Shown here: in pieces, positions 34,470 through 46,275 of the stretch | Position numbering within the stretch: the stretch's first letter is position 1 | How the letters are laid out: every line of letters starts with the position of its first letter | Assembly: GCA_021234155.1 (NCBI GenBank) | Contig: JAJEKV010000058.1 | Coordinates: forward strand, 631,814-695,813 | Source: Isoetes taiwanensis | Lineage: Eukaryota > Streptophyta > Lycopodiopsida > Isoetales > Isoetaceae | Reading direction: 5' to 3' | DNA: 64,000 bases | Program-made: the position numbers and the translations under genes | Notes under the pieces: generated by a model | Seen by the model: only the letters and a program-made list of their open reading frames with translations | The model's database searches: none | What the model was told of the DNA's origin: nothing

Positions 34470-35890
34470 TCTATATTGTTGACTCACGCTTTACCAAACA
34501 CAATATGCATAGGTACACAATATGCCTTAACATAATCCATTCATTTGGCATTTGTTGATTTGGCAATTGTTGATTTGGCAATTGTTGATTTGGTAACATG
34601 TGGAACATTGAATGCATGTGGGATATTTGAGCCTATTACTAAAAAAAAAGGGTGGACTAGGATTACATCTTGGACAGTTATGACACGCTGGCCTGTAACT
34701 GAAGATTACAAGCCAGCGAGCCATAACTTTTCAACATCTAATCTCTATCCACACTTATCAATGAAGCAGCAAAACCCTATTTATATATGCGCACGATTTT
34801 TGTGATATATGCATGTGGGATATTGCTAACTTTGTGTTAGGGTTGTGCTAACTGCATACCAAGCAATTGGTCTCATAATATGGCTCAACCTATACATTTT
34901 ACATTTGCAAAAATATTGAGGTGGGTGGATCGGCTCCCGAGGTGTGAAATCTTATGCATGGATACATCCCTTTCCTCTTCTGCCTAATTCCCAAAACAAA
35001 ATCGTATGCATGCAAACATCCCTTTTATTCCCAAAATTCTGCCCTGCAGCTTCATTCCGTCCCCATCGTCTATTCCGCCATCTCCTTCACTCCTTCCCCA
35101 TTCCGTCCATCTCCTTCACTTCCGCCATGGCCAAGTTCAAGACCACACTCCGCAGGAACACTATCCCGGCCATTGTGCTCCTCCCCCCCCGACCAACGGT
35201 CCTCCTCTTCCTCGGAGGGATCCGTGTCTTCCTCCCGAGAATCCGTGTCTTCCTCCTCGAGGCCACCCGGTTCTGATCGGTGAGAAGTTCACTCCACCAG
35301 AGGTGGAGAAGCTCATCATGGATCATCAGGCTGTCGCTTCGTTGGGTGATCGAGTGGGTGCATGAGGCTTACCTCGGCGAGGGCGACTCCTCGAAATGAA
35401 GATGTATGCCATGGAGGGCGACCTTCATATAGAGCTGAAGATGGCACGAAGATCAAGCCTTGTTTTTTAAGTAAACCACGGTTTCAATTTTTTTGGTAAT
35501 AGTCCTTGTGACTATTCTTTGTAAAACTTTTAATTCAACTTGTTTTGCAATAGTCCTTGTGACTCCATTTTTGTAAAGCTTTTTCATTAATGACGAACTC
35601 CTCTTCTCAAATTTTATTGTGACTATTTTTTTTGCTTTAACTGTTCTCTGAGTTTCCACTGTTCTTTTAGTTAACTGAACTATTTCTATCCTTTTCTGTA
35701 TAGATATAAGAAACATGTTTGGTACTTAGTTCAGAGTATTTTTCTTTAAATGCATCTTGAAGCATCTGAAGCACCTGCCAAAAATTTCTGGATGTTGGTC
35801 CAGAAACCTCTTGAACAATACCATCTGCATGAAATGAACACTAAACTATTAGGGTGTGTATACCATACCAAACATGCACCATACCATGCC
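34470..35890. other. Spacer, no recognised gene
   Basis: A 13-bp unit (gttgatttggcaa) repeats near 34553-34592. An ATG frame at 35127 (MAKFKTTLRR) in a C-rich segment has no recognised family. Confidence 0.3.
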
Positions 35891-35894
35891 CCAC

Positions 35895-36183
35895 ACTATC
35901 ATATTCACTAGAACGAGCACATCCCACCACACACCACACCATTCACCACACACCCCACCACACACCACACACCATACACCATAGACCATACATCAACTAT
36001 CATATTCACCAGAACGAGCACATCCCACCACACACCACACCATTCACCACACACCATACACCATAGACCATACACCAACTATCATATTCACCAGAACGAG
36101 CACATCCCACCACACACCACACCATTCACCACACTCCCCACCACACACCACACCATTCACCACACACCATACACCATACACCA
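35895..36183. repeat. C-rich 80-100 bp tandem repeat (ccacacacc-rich)
   Basis: Three copies of a unit beginning atcatattcac, with agaacgagcacatcccacca, start near 35899, 35999 and 36080. Each is followed by variable runs of accacac and catacacc. Confidence 0.85.
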
Positions 36184-36356
36184 AATGGTGGAGTGTGGAG
36201 CGGTGGTGGAGTGTGGTGGTGGGGGGTGGTGGTGGTGGGGTGGTGGTGGGGGGTGGTGGTGGTGGTGTGTGTAGTGGTGTGTGGTGGTATGATGTGGTGT
36301 GGTGGAGTGTGGTGGGGTGTGGTGGTGTGGTGTTGTGGGGTGTGGTGTGGTACAAG
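36184..36356. repeat. G-rich ggtggtgggg tract
   Basis: A run of ggtgg, tggtggtgggg and gtgtggt units directly after the C-rich repeat. The two tracts are roughly complementary (ccacaccacacc against ggtgtggtgg), and the G runs can form quadruplexes. Confidence 0.85.
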
Positions 36357-36529
36357 GTCACAAAATATATCAGTCGAAACAATCAAGTAACTGTTTTGAT
36401 TGACCAAAAAGGGTACAAGGCTTCTTTAAATCAGAAATCTTTTTTCTTCAAAAAAAAAAAAACTTACATAGTCATAAAGTATACTATCAGTAGTATACTA
36501 TTCAACATAGTATCATTTACACATTCCTT

Positions 36530-37280
36530 ATGATAGGAAATGTGAACACATATATAAGCCTGTTACATAGTTCATCTTGCAAAATCAGATACTCAGACTC
36601 ATGATCATTTCGAAATCGGAGGAGGGCTTGATACGTCGTTCTTTTCGGATTGGCATCACAATGCATGACCAAAGCATCTATTAGAAATTGTCGTCGTGAC
36701 AGGGCGTATTCATGAGAGAACCATTTAGATGTAATCTGTGACATCCATAAATAAGGTTAGAAATATTTAAAGGAACATGAGATGCAGTACATACAAGGGA
36801 AGGCATACAACTTACTTCCATATCTCTACCAGAGACAAGAGCTTCAACATATTTGTGCATAAATCCCATCACATACAACCCACATGATGTTAAATCGGAC
36901 TCTTTGTGGCACCTCTACTTGCTTGAATCGATTAACATTATTTCTCTTCATGAAATCGGCGCCTCTAGATACTTGGCCGTCGATGTGGTTAACATTTGTG
37001 TGTGCAACCTACATATCACGAAATTTAGCGGACCCGAATTAGCGAAGAAAAGCAAAGCAACAACTTAAAGTATTACATACCCTTTGATTGCTTTTTAGTT
37101 AAATGATAACCTGTAAGAGGATTCAAGGCGTGAATTCTGGGTGCGGTAGGATCTTGAATCGGATGGTGCGGCGTAAAACAGCCAGCACAAAATGGTCATT
37201 CTCAAGGATAGGTGCAAGGATATGATGGCATTTAGCTACCACAATCCCCTTCATCCCCGATTTCACTATTTCAATGACAT
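36530..37280 (-). pseudogene. Ulp1-type (C48) cysteine protease remnant
   Basis: Minus-strand gene with exon-like pieces of a SUMO-protease-like fold. Near 37270-37085 the frame gives GIVVAKCHHILAPILENDHF followed by VLAV, matching the Ulp1 block with the catalytic His before its beta strand, then LNPLTGYHLTKKQ. Near 36905-36803 it gives DLTSCGLYVMGFMHKYVEAL, the block that holds the catalytic Cys, here Ser-Cys-Gly instead of Asp-Cys-Gly. A donor (gtaagt) follows and the next exon at about 36740 starts ITSKWFSHEYALSRRQFLID. Frame breaks between the His and Cys pieces suggest decay. Plants carry such domains in CACTA and Mutator-like elements, which fits the repeat-rich context. Confidence 0.55.
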
Positions 37281-37648
37281 TCGGTGATCCTTCACCGATT
37301 CACCCTTTCTTTTTCTTTCTTTGGTAGCTTCTCTAAACCTTATATAGTTGTAAGCGGGGATAAAAAAAGATTTTGCTCTTCCACTTTCGAAAGGCAATGT
37401 CTCATACAAGCATCTGGATTAGATTAAGATTAACATTAGAGACAAGGAATAGCAACAAATACATTTTCGGTTACAACCGGGTTATTACACGCCATAAAGA
37501 TCCAATGGCGGCTACTCATTTTAGAGTTAGTTGCACATAAAATTGCTATGTCGGATGCAACCACTTTCATTTCAGCCCGGCGGGACGGTTCTTGAATGGC
37601 GTCCATAAGTTTATCCTTGTCATCATTTACGTTTGTCGGATCCAAGAT

Positions 37649-37912
37649 GTTAGTGTCATATTAACAATTGATCCATGACAATAAAGCATAAATTGATACC
37701 TTCCAATCTCTGTTTCCAATGGTTTAGACACACAAAAAAGAGTAGAATATAATAAGCTCTTGAAGTATAAGTAAGTCAATGTTAGTGTCATATTAACAAT
37801 TGATCCATGACAATAAAGCATAAATTGATACCTTCCAATCTCTGTTTCCATGGTTTAGACCTGCAAAAGCGAGTAAAATATAATAAGCTCTTGAAGTATA
37901 AGTAAGTCAATG
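37649..37912. repeat. 132-bp tandem duplication
   Basis: Near-identical copies beginning gttagtgtcatattaacaat at 37649 and 37781, lying in an intron-like part of the Ulp1 remnant. Confidence 0.9.
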
Positions 37913-38530
37913 TAAGCTAGCAATTACCGCTTTGCAACGGATGTCCTGCTACGGTTTGCACTCTCTTTTTCCAAATTTGTTTTGGCATCACCAGTGACCA
38001 TAAATTTAGTCGTTGCCTTGGTTTTGCAATCTCAAAGGCTTCTTCAACATCATCTAGCTCCTTTGAATCGCCGCAAGTCTCTCGAAGACAAGAAAGTGCT
38101 TCATTCTAATGTTTTGAAAGCAAGACAAAAAAAGAAACACGTGCACGCCAAAGAACAAGCCTTTTCCTCAACTTGAAAAACAAAGACTTCAGGTTGTTTT
38201 CAATGTCGTCACCAACATCTTCGATAATTTTATCTAAACACGTCAACGTAAGTTTCAAAATACAAAAAAAAAAAAAAAATAAAACCACGAAAAAGGAGAG
38301 AGAATTACTTTTACGGGCTTTCGACTAGTTGCTCAATAATAGCGGCTTCGGCTTCAACGGTGGGATCTCTTTTTGGAAAACAACCTCTGCTCACGCAAAA
38401 TATTGAACATTAGTGAACTCTAACTACAACGGATGCAATCTTAATGTAATCGAAATGTAATCACCCTACCTTCCACATACCCCTCTGTCTCCAAATCCTG
38501 CGACCCATTGCTTATGAGTTGTTGCAATTC

Positions 38531-38791
38531 TCAAAGGTGATGTAGATGTGGATGGACTTCCAACATCGATAGCGCGACATCTTTTGTGCCGGGTTCAAAA
38601 ATTGGGATGTCCGAGAATGGTAAATGCAACCCCTTCTCAATAACATTCTTCTTTTCACCTACAACATGAAATTTTGCTATATTGAAACTTAAGCATAGTG
38701 CACGAAAACATGAATTGTTTAGTTTACCTGCAGTTTTACTTCTTCCTTTCTTGATACTACCCATGTCTGCATTGACACAATTGGGTGTCAA
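38531..38791 (-). CDS. Possible upstream exon of the Ulp1-like gene
   Basis: An 86-codon frame on the same strand and upstream of the protease remnant (GSIKKGRSKTAG, then IEKGLHLPFSDIPIFEPGTK). I do not recognise it. Position and strand suggest a 5' exon of the same decayed gene. Confidence 0.25.
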   Translation of the reverse strand: MTPNCVNADMGSIKKGRSKTAGKLNNSCFRALCLSFNIAKFHVVGEKKNVIEKGLHLPFSDIPIFEPGTKDVALSMLEVHPHLHHL

Positions 38792-38899
38792 TAAGAAATG
38801 TAAACACTTGATTCAGAATCAAGGGGAGATGTAGAGTAGATAGAAGCAAAATCCGAAGAAAAAACAATCAGATGCAAATCAAAACAGAACAAATGTTAA

Positions 38900-39420
38900 T
38901 TACATGCAAGTAGGTTTTTACTACAGGCAAACTTTCTGCTGATAATGTAACGACAAAATAGAAGTACATTAGTGTACATAGCTATCACTATTACCCCAAA
39001 ATCTGATCTATGTGTAGTTTTTTGCTGTCTTTTTTGCAAAAAAACAATACTTAAAAGCCACCCATAGTAATGTTCCGAAAATGCTAGAAACAACGGGTGT
39101 TTTTTAGTGTACTTTTTCACACACAAAAAACGTGTAGTTTTTATGCGTTGTTTTTAGACAAAAACAACCCGTAATTTTTATGTATTGTTTTCACGTGGTT
39201 TTTAAGAAAAACATGTAAATTTTATGTATAGTTTTTGCTAAAAAATAAAAACTATGTATGGTTTTTAGATGTGGTATTCACTTAAAAACAATGCATGGTA
39301 TGTAAACTTTTTAGCATAGTTTTCCTTCAATTGTCCACATGTTATTTTCATTGTTTATAGGGCAACCACGTATTATTTTTTCGTAAAATAACACATGTTT
39401 TTCTCTAATGTAGTTTTAAA
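38900..39420. repeat. Degenerate short repeats (gtgtagtttttatg type)
   Basis: A T-rich stretch with repeated gtagtttttatg, gtggtttttaag, tatggtttttag and gcgttgttttt. These are roughly the reverse complement of the aaaaaaccacac and aaaaactaca units at 45440-45690, as expected for subterminal repeats of a CACTA-like element. Confidence 0.4.
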
Positions 39421-39972
39421 CAAGGTGTGGATTTTATACAAAATGACAAATATAAGAAACTTTACAGTGCTGTTTTTAGTTGTGATAAAGAAAGAGAATT
39501 ACACTGCAATGGTAACAAATAAATTATTGCATTGTCTAATGAGTATACATTTCCCATTTCAAATTTTTAGTATATACAATCACATATTGTTCATTTCAAA
39601 AGTATCGTCTTATTTTCAAATACTAGATTCCAAACTTTACAAGCTCAAAATGAGCAATCTATTATGAAATATAGTCTACAATGTATAAAATGTAAAGTAG
39701 CAAAGAACAATATAAGGTAATTCACAATATAATGTGATCGACAATTTACAATTAGCTTTATGCTTTAAAAACAGGGGGCGTCCATATCTGCAATGCCAGA
39801 AACAAGCATATAAGTAAAAATATCTGGAAGCAAAAGAAGATTCTGAAACCTACAAGAATATTTTTGTGTTTCCTGTTTGCAACATAAACATGAATGTTCT
39901 CTGCTGTCCTCTAAAATTTGAAGAACCACAAGTGAGATGCAAATAACAAATAGAGAAGAACACCAGTTATAC

Positions 39973-40090
39973 CTGAAACACGGTAGTCTTGAAGCAGTTA
40001 ATGAGGCCCTTCGTTATTGGCAAGATTGCAAGTGCTTGCTGTCAAAAGACCTGGTTTTCAGATTCCAGATTAGAGAGTCTTTCTTCTAAT
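39973..40090 (-). pseudogene. Myosin XI coiled-coil exon fragment
   Basis: An exon-like piece with an acceptor (gctgcaacccag) and a following donor (gtata). It encodes RLEERLSNLESENQVF, a stop, then QQALAILP. Plant myosin XI proteins have a nearly identical run, RLEEKLSDMESENQVLRQQAL, at the end of their coiled coil before the cargo-binding tail. Myosin XI moves organelles along actin. The stop replaces the codon between Phe and Gln-Gln, and no motor or globular-tail sequence was seen, so this is a lone exon fragment or part of a decayed copy. Confidence 0.6.
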
Positions 40091-40610
40091 CTGGGTTGCA
40101 GCAATAACAGTAATTAAGTCATCTTCCTTTGGCCAATCAAAGTTCTTGACAAGAGAAGGCAGAAAAAGAAGAACAAAAGATAGTAAAAGCATAATGAGAA
40201 AGTGAATATATGCCAATAATGGTCTTGTAGATTCTTAGCCTAACAAATAGGCAAAAACAGGTTTGTTGGAGAGGAGGCAGAGATTTCTCAATCCCATTAC
40301 TGATAGCACATCAAATACCTTTATAGTTTGGCTGCTTATTGGAATTACAATCTTGAATGCCATCAAATCAGACACTGGGGGTGTAGAAGAAAACCCTTCA
40401 AGGCATGTATACATCAAATACCTTTGCACAACTTTTTGTGTCCCTCTTTCTCATCAGAAATCACTGCGAGTGCTCTCCGGCATTTGCCCTTGCTTCAAGA
40501 GTAACAACCAAACCCTGATCGAATCCCACACACGCACATGCGAGTCTCAAGCTAAGAAAAATTCCAAAAAATAAAATAGAGCATGGAGATACCATAAGGG
40601 TGCCAATCTG

Positions 40611-40665
40611 GAGTCCGGTCTTCTTCCTGTATCAAAGGTAATTCCTTGAGCTCTGCCATGGCCAT
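40611..40665 (-). CDS. Short exon candidate
   Basis: From ATG at 40665 the frame reads MAMAELKELPLIQEEDRTPD and reaches a possible donor (ggtatct) near 40600. I do not recognise the protein. The next exon could not be found. Confidence 0.2.
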
Positions 40666-41583
40666 TGTTTGCTGCCAGAGCTTGTCATACAGGCTGCAGC
40701 TTCGCCTCTGAATCTCTATTTGCCTCCATGCTCCCTATTCCGGTGCCTCCATACTCCCTATTTGCCTTAATCTGACAAAAGAAAACAGGGAAGGTTTCGA
40801 TCCTTCAAATCTGACAACAGAAAACAATGAAAAGCAAAGACAGGGGGCGGGAGTGCTCGGGATGCGCTGGAATGGCCGGAGTTAGATCCGCCAGGGGGCC
40901 GGAGTAGGAGGCTGCTGGAGTCGACATGCACAATATGCTGAATAGGGTTTCGAATGCAGATGTGCTGAAAAGGGTTTCGTACGGGAACATAATACACGCA
41001 TTTGAAATTATCCCGCCCTCTTTATGCACTCTCTTTATTATTATGCATTATGGAGTATACACGCAAGATAATTTCAAATGCGTGTATCATGTTCGCATTG
41101 GTCAAATTTAAATTAGGGAGTATACATGCGGGATAATTCAAATGTGTGTATTATGTATTAGTCAAATTTAACATAATGCACACTCTTTATTATTATTATT
41201 ATTATTTTTGTTCATTGGATCCTAGCATATTCTCAAAAATATACCCAATCTAGGGTGGGAAAAATTACACAGATCCGCATATTGATGCTTCCCATATGCA
41301 AATAGTATGTATAAAAATACGTTTCAAAAAGGTAAATACATGGCCCTAGACCATTGCAAGTAGAGGAAAATCCATGAGGGAATTTCTTGAGGCGGCGTCC
41401 AAGCGGCGAAGCTGTAGTGCCACCGAAGGAATATTCTCAAGGGAATATTTTGAGGCAATGGACTTTCCCTTACGGAATGCAAGGTTGAGCAAATTACACT
41501 CCGGCACGTGGTAAGTGTGAAAATCTTATTCTTTACTCTGTTTCGGTAGTAAGTACAATTCTGGCATTTTACAGAGATTCAAG

Positions 41584-41820
41584 TCACAGAGTTGCATTTC
41601 GCATAGGTTCAAGGTGGTTTATGCATAGAAGGTTGTTAACTACATAAGCCATAGCCATCACCACAATCAGAGAACGAAATGCTTTATTTTTGCGACCTTT
41701 GGAAGTTGTGGCTATGGTGGCTTTATCTTCTGCAGCGCCGAACATAGATCCCCATAAGCCCCTTCCCATCCTCTTCTTTGTCAAATTTTTACCTGCAATA
41801 GGCGGTTCCAATAGGTTCAA
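41584..41820 (-). CDS. Uncharacterised ORF with hydrophobic segment
   Basis: 78 codons; basic N-terminal half (KKRMGRGLWG), then a hydrophobic segment FRSLIVVMAMAYVVNNLL that could span a membrane. Family unknown; it may be an exon. Confidence 0.25.
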   Translation of the reverse strand: MNLLEPPIAGKNLTKKRMGRGLWGSMFGAAEDKATIATTSKGRKNKAFRSLIVVMAMAYVVNNLLCINHLEPMRNATL

Positions 41821-42185
41821 TTTCTATGGGCATGTTTCCTGCCCTCCTTCCACTCTTCCTAATTCTTGCACAAGTTAATCTACAGATATGGCCATTGGAC
41901 AAAAGAACAACAAGTGTGCATTACGTATGGTTAGTGATAAATTAGGTTAAGTGATACCTTTTGAGTTTTTTTTTAAGTTTTAACCATTGGATTATAAACC
42001 ATTGAATTGTCAAATATATAAACAATAAATACCTGAAAATGTACAAATACATCCCGGACTCACTGGTTTACAAAATCAAGGCTTTACTGCTGAGCTCCGG
42101 TCGCAGTCTCCCACAAACCTCCAGACCTCCTCCTTTGGTTCACCCATAGTCGACCTAAAGCTTTGCATGCATCAATGTCCACTAA

Positions 42186-42479
42186 TTATTTTGAAGGATA
42201 ATATAGGATGTGTGCATTAGCAAGGCAATGGAAGAAGGATTCGGCAACGATGATGGCACCGTGAAGCAGTTTGTCTCTCCAATTGTAAGGCAAGCCCCCA
42301 AGCTTCTGTACTGGCGCATGAGAATCAGAGTAGAAGATGCACGCATTTTTGTTGGTAGGTTTCATTGCCTTGACAAGTAGGGAACATAATTCTGCATGAT
42401 ACAGTGGAACACAAAACTCATAGATTTGCATCATCTCAGGAGCAAGCACAATCTTGGGCTGGTTCTCATTTCGACGCAC
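42186..42479 (-). pseudogene. RNase H-like fragment of a retroelement
   Basis: 97 codons with YHAELCSLLVKAMKP and IFYSDSHAPVQKLGG. The Ala-Glu and Ser-Asp-Ser blocks fit the second and third acidic motifs of RNase H domains that end plant LINE ORF2 proteins. The first Asp block is absent. Low-to-moderate support. Confidence 0.35.
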
Positions 42480-42489
42480 TACTAAATAT

Positions 42490-42950
42490 CATGTGCTATA
42501 GAGTGCAGTCTGTTTGAGCAGTTTGGCTTGCTTTCTATCCACAAAAATGATAGAGTGCACACAGAGGATGGAGCCATTCAGGTTGATCAATTGGTGGCTT
42601 AAACAACATATGCAGGTCTTATTCTAACACAATAGAAATATAAAATAAACAAGACAGGGAAGTTAAGCTTAGCATTGAGGCCTTTGACAAACTAAAAGAA
42701 TGCATATTTGCAATATTTCCCTTCCCTTAAAGATAAGGTTTCTCAAAATCAATAGTGCCATTTAATTCTGTTATTATACAACATTATAAATCTACATCAA
42801 AAAATAAATATGACATCTTATAATAGGACCAATAGTATATTGTTCAAAATGCTTATACTTATAACAAGTTTTTGAGCACTAAGTAGTTGTTGAGCAAGTC
42901 ACGGGTACTTTACAGGTTCTTTTGAGTATGATAAGCAGGTGAGTAGGACC
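42490..42950. other. AT-rich spacer before minisatellite
   Basis: Nothing recognised. Confidence 0.35.
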
Positions 42951-42957
42951 TCAGGGT

Positions 42958-45126
42958 AGCATGTTGGAGCCTAGGTGGCATTTTTGAGCGCCTTGGCGTG
43001 TTTGAGCCACATTGGCATGTTGGAGCCTAGGTGGCATGTTTGAGACTAGGTGGCATGTTGGAGCCTAGGTGGCATGTTTGAGCCAACCTTGGCATGTTGG
43101 AGCCAAGGTGGCATATTGGAGCCTACGTGGCATGTTTGAGCCATGTTGGCATGTTTGAGCCTCGGTGGCATGTTGGAGTATGTGTGGCATGTTTGAGCCA
43201 CCTTGGCATGTTGGAGCCTAGGTGGCATGTTGGAAACCACGTGCCATGTTTGAGCCACCTTGGCATGTTTGGGTGGCATGTTGGAGCACACATGGCATGT
43301 TTGAGCCACCTTGGCATGTTTCAGCCTAGGTGGCATATTGGAGTCTAGGTGGCATGTTTGAGCCACCTTGGCATGTTGGAGCCCATGTGGCATGTTTGAG
43401 CCACCTTGGCATGTTGGAGCCTAGGTGGCCTTGGAGCCCGCGTGGCATGTTTGAGCCACCTTGGCATGTTTAAACCCTAGGTGGCATGTTGGAGCCTAGG
43501 TGGCATGTCTTGGTGTGTTGGAGCCTAGGTGGCATGTTGGAGCCCATGTGGCATGTTTGAGCCATCTTGGCATGTTGGAGCCTAGGTGGCATGTTGGAGC
43601 CTGCTTGGCATGTTTGAGACACCTTGGCATATTTGAGTCTAGGTGGCATGTTGGAGCTTAGGTGGCATGTTGGAGCCCGCGTGGCATGTTGGAGCCACCT
43701 TGCCATGTTGAAGTCTAGGTAGCATGTTTGAGCCACCTTGGCACGTTTGAGCCTAGGTGGCATGTTGGAGCCTAGGTGGCATGTTTGAGAGCTGCCTTGG
43801 CATGTTTGAGCCTAGGTTGCATGTTGGAGCCCGTGGCATATTTGAGCCACCTTGGCATATTTGAGCCTAGGTGGCATGTTGGAGCCTAGGTGGCATGTTT
43901 GAGCCAACCTTGGCATGTTGGAGCCAAGGTGGCATGTTGGAGCCCGCGTGGCATGTTGGAGCCACCTTGGCATGTTGAAGTCTAGGTGGCATGTTTGAGC
44001 CACCTTGGCACGTTTGAGCCTAGGTGGCATGTTTGAGCCACCTTGGCATGTTTGAGCCTAGGTTGCATGTTGGAGCCCATGTGGCATATTTGAGCCACCT
44101 TGGCATATTTGAGCCTAGGTGGCATGTTGGAGCCTAGGTGGCATGTTTGAGCCAACCTTGGCATGTTGGAGCCAAGGTGGCATGTTGGAGCCCACGTGGC
44201 ATGTTTGAGCCACCTTGGCATGTTGGAGCCTAGGTGGCATGTTGTAGCCCACATGGCATCTTCGAGCTTAGGTGGCATGTTGGAGCCTAGGTGGCATGTT
44301 TGAGCCACCTTGGTGTGTTGGAGCCCACGTGGCATGTTTGAGCCACTTTGGCATGTTGGAGCCTACGTGGCATGCATGAGCCACCTTGGCATGTTTGTGC
44401 CTAGGTGGCATGTTGGAGCCTAGGTGGCACATTTGAGCCACCTTGGCATGTTGGAGCCTAGGTGGCATGTTGTGAGCCACCTTGGCTTGTTGGACCTAGG
44501 TGGCATGTTGGGCCAGCGTGGCATGTTTGAGATCGTTGGCATGTTTGAGCCTAGGTGGCATATTGGAGCCTAGGTGCCATTTTGAGCAAACCTTGGCATG
44601 TTGGAGCCAAGGTGGCATGTTGGAGCCCACGTGGCATGTTTGAGCCATCTTGGCATGTTGGAGCCTAGGTGGCATGTTGTAGCCCACGTGGCATCTTTGA
44701 GCTTAGGTGGCATGTTGCAGCCCACACGACATCTTTGAGCTTAGGTGGCATGTTGGAGCCTAGGTGGCATGTTTGAGCCACCTTGGTGTGTTGGAGCCTA
44801 GGTGGCATGTTGGAGCCCACGTGGCATGTTTGAGCCACCTTGGCATGTTGGAGCCTAGGTGGCATGTTGGAGTCTGCATGTCATGTTTGAGCCACCTTTG
44901 TATGTTTGTGCCTAGGTGACATGTTGGAGCCTAGGTGGCACATTTGAGCCACCTTGGTATGTTGGAGCCTAGGTGGCATGTTGTGAGCCATCTTGGCTTG
45001 TTGGAGCCTAGGTGGCATGTTGTGAGCCACCTTGGCTTGTTGGAGCCTAGGTGGCATGTTGGAGCCCGCGTGGCATGTTTTAGCTACCTTGGCATGTTTA
45101 AGCCTAGGTGTGGCATGTTTGAGTCT
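42958..45126. repeat. 2.2-kb minisatellite of 19-bp units
   Basis: Over 100 units built on ggcatgttggagcctaggt (type A) and ggcatgtttgagccacctt (type B), in mixed order with larger repeated blocks (for example the stretch near 43840-43960 recurs near 44080-44200). Type A gcctaggtggc and type B gccaccttggc are nearly reverse complements, so neighbouring units can pair. Since 19 is not a multiple of 3, long frames open on both strands; they are artefacts of the repeat. Confidence 0.95.
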
Positions 45127-45266
45127 AAGAAATGCCTATATGATGCCCAACCAGTGTCTATCTTTGGTTCTTCGTATCAATGTGTCTTCTACAAGTTGCC
45201 AAGTGATGGACCTCTTCAAGTTGTACGCTCTACAAGCTCGGAGGCCAAGACCTTGGCCGCCGCAAG

Positions 45267-45267
<1 letters not shown>

Positions 45268-45343
<76 letters not shown>
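45268..45343. repeat. (AC)n microsatellite, ~38 repeats
   Basis: Uninterrupted ca/ac run of about 75 bases, 140 bases beyond the minisatellite. Confidence 0.98.
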
Positions 45344-45344
<1 letters not shown>

Positions 45345-45439
45345 TATGAAAAATGCTAGTGATTGTGTCAAGCATGCATACAACTCTTTTATGCCGCCAT
45401 TTTGTGGCAGTAATGGTATGTGGACAACTTGGTCATACA

Positions 45440-45766
45440 TGGATTCTTAGAAAACCATAAAAAACCACACCTAAAAAAAAACACTACCTTAAAAAACAAC
45501 ACCTTAAAAAAAAGCATCCCTTCAAAAAACCATACCGCCTGAGAAAACAACATATCCTTAAAAACGAAACTACACCTCCTTAAAAAACCACACATTCTTA
45601 AAATAGAAAACTACGGCTTCCTAAGAAAAACTACATCATATCCTTGAAAAACCACACCTCCGTATAACTACGTATAGGTTTTTTTCAAATCTTCAAAAAA
45701 ACAATCCGTACTTTGTTTTTACTGTTGTTTTCAGCCGTGGACCAAATGTTGGGGTTGTAGTGTATC
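45440..45766. mobile_element. Probable terminus of a CACTA-like element
   Basis: Many short A-rich units (ttaaaaaaccacac, cttgaaaaaccacacctcc, gaaaaactacatc) lead up to ttggggttgtagtg at 45752-45765, whose reverse complement begins CACTACAACCCC. Subterminal repeat arrays followed by a CACTA end are typical of these transposons. The opposite end with the same TIR was not found in the window. Confidence 0.4.
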
Positions 45767-46275
45767 ACAATGTAAAGGAAAACCAAATACTAAATTCAAA
45801 TGTATTTCAGAACAAAATATTTTATCAATACACCCTATCAAATACATCATTCAGCATTGAATGTAAAGGAAAGTCAAATACCAAATTCATATGCATTTCT
45901 GATCACATGTAAATGCAAAGTACAGTCAATGCAATACACCCTATTAATACACCCTGTAAAGGAATTCTAGAAAAGCACTTCATGGCACATGTAAATGTAA
46001 AGTACAGAAGCAAATACATTTCCTCTTTACAGTAAAGACAAAACCACGCCAAATCCAATGTTAATACAGTTATGTACATGATGGAAGCTAACTACATCTA
46101 AGTACACTCAAACTAATTATGTAATCAAAATAGAAATAGATGTACCTTCGGAAGGGATTCCTAAGCAATGTCGCAGGTCCTCGGACCATGAACAATCATG
46201 TACACATGTATTAAATCGTTGAAACCACGAATATAAGACAAAATAGACAATATGTATGACCACAAAGTGGAGATA

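Noticed and set aside
35854..36533. Several frames in the C-rich and G-rich tracts
   Set aside because: Low-complexity translations (His/Thr/Pro or Gly/Val/Trp) of simple repeats.
42958..45126. Long frames with MPPRLQHAKVAQTC-type repeats on both strands
   Set aside because: They are produced by the 19-bp minisatellite, which opens all frames; no start context or conservation.
45241..45270. Fourth copy of the 44-bp hairpin (ccttggccgccgc before the CA repeat)
   Set aside because: Only 13 bases match one arm; the other arm and the flanks are absent.
45136..45450. Frames of poly-(His-Thr) or poly-(Cys-Val)
   Set aside because: Pure translation of the CA microsatellite.
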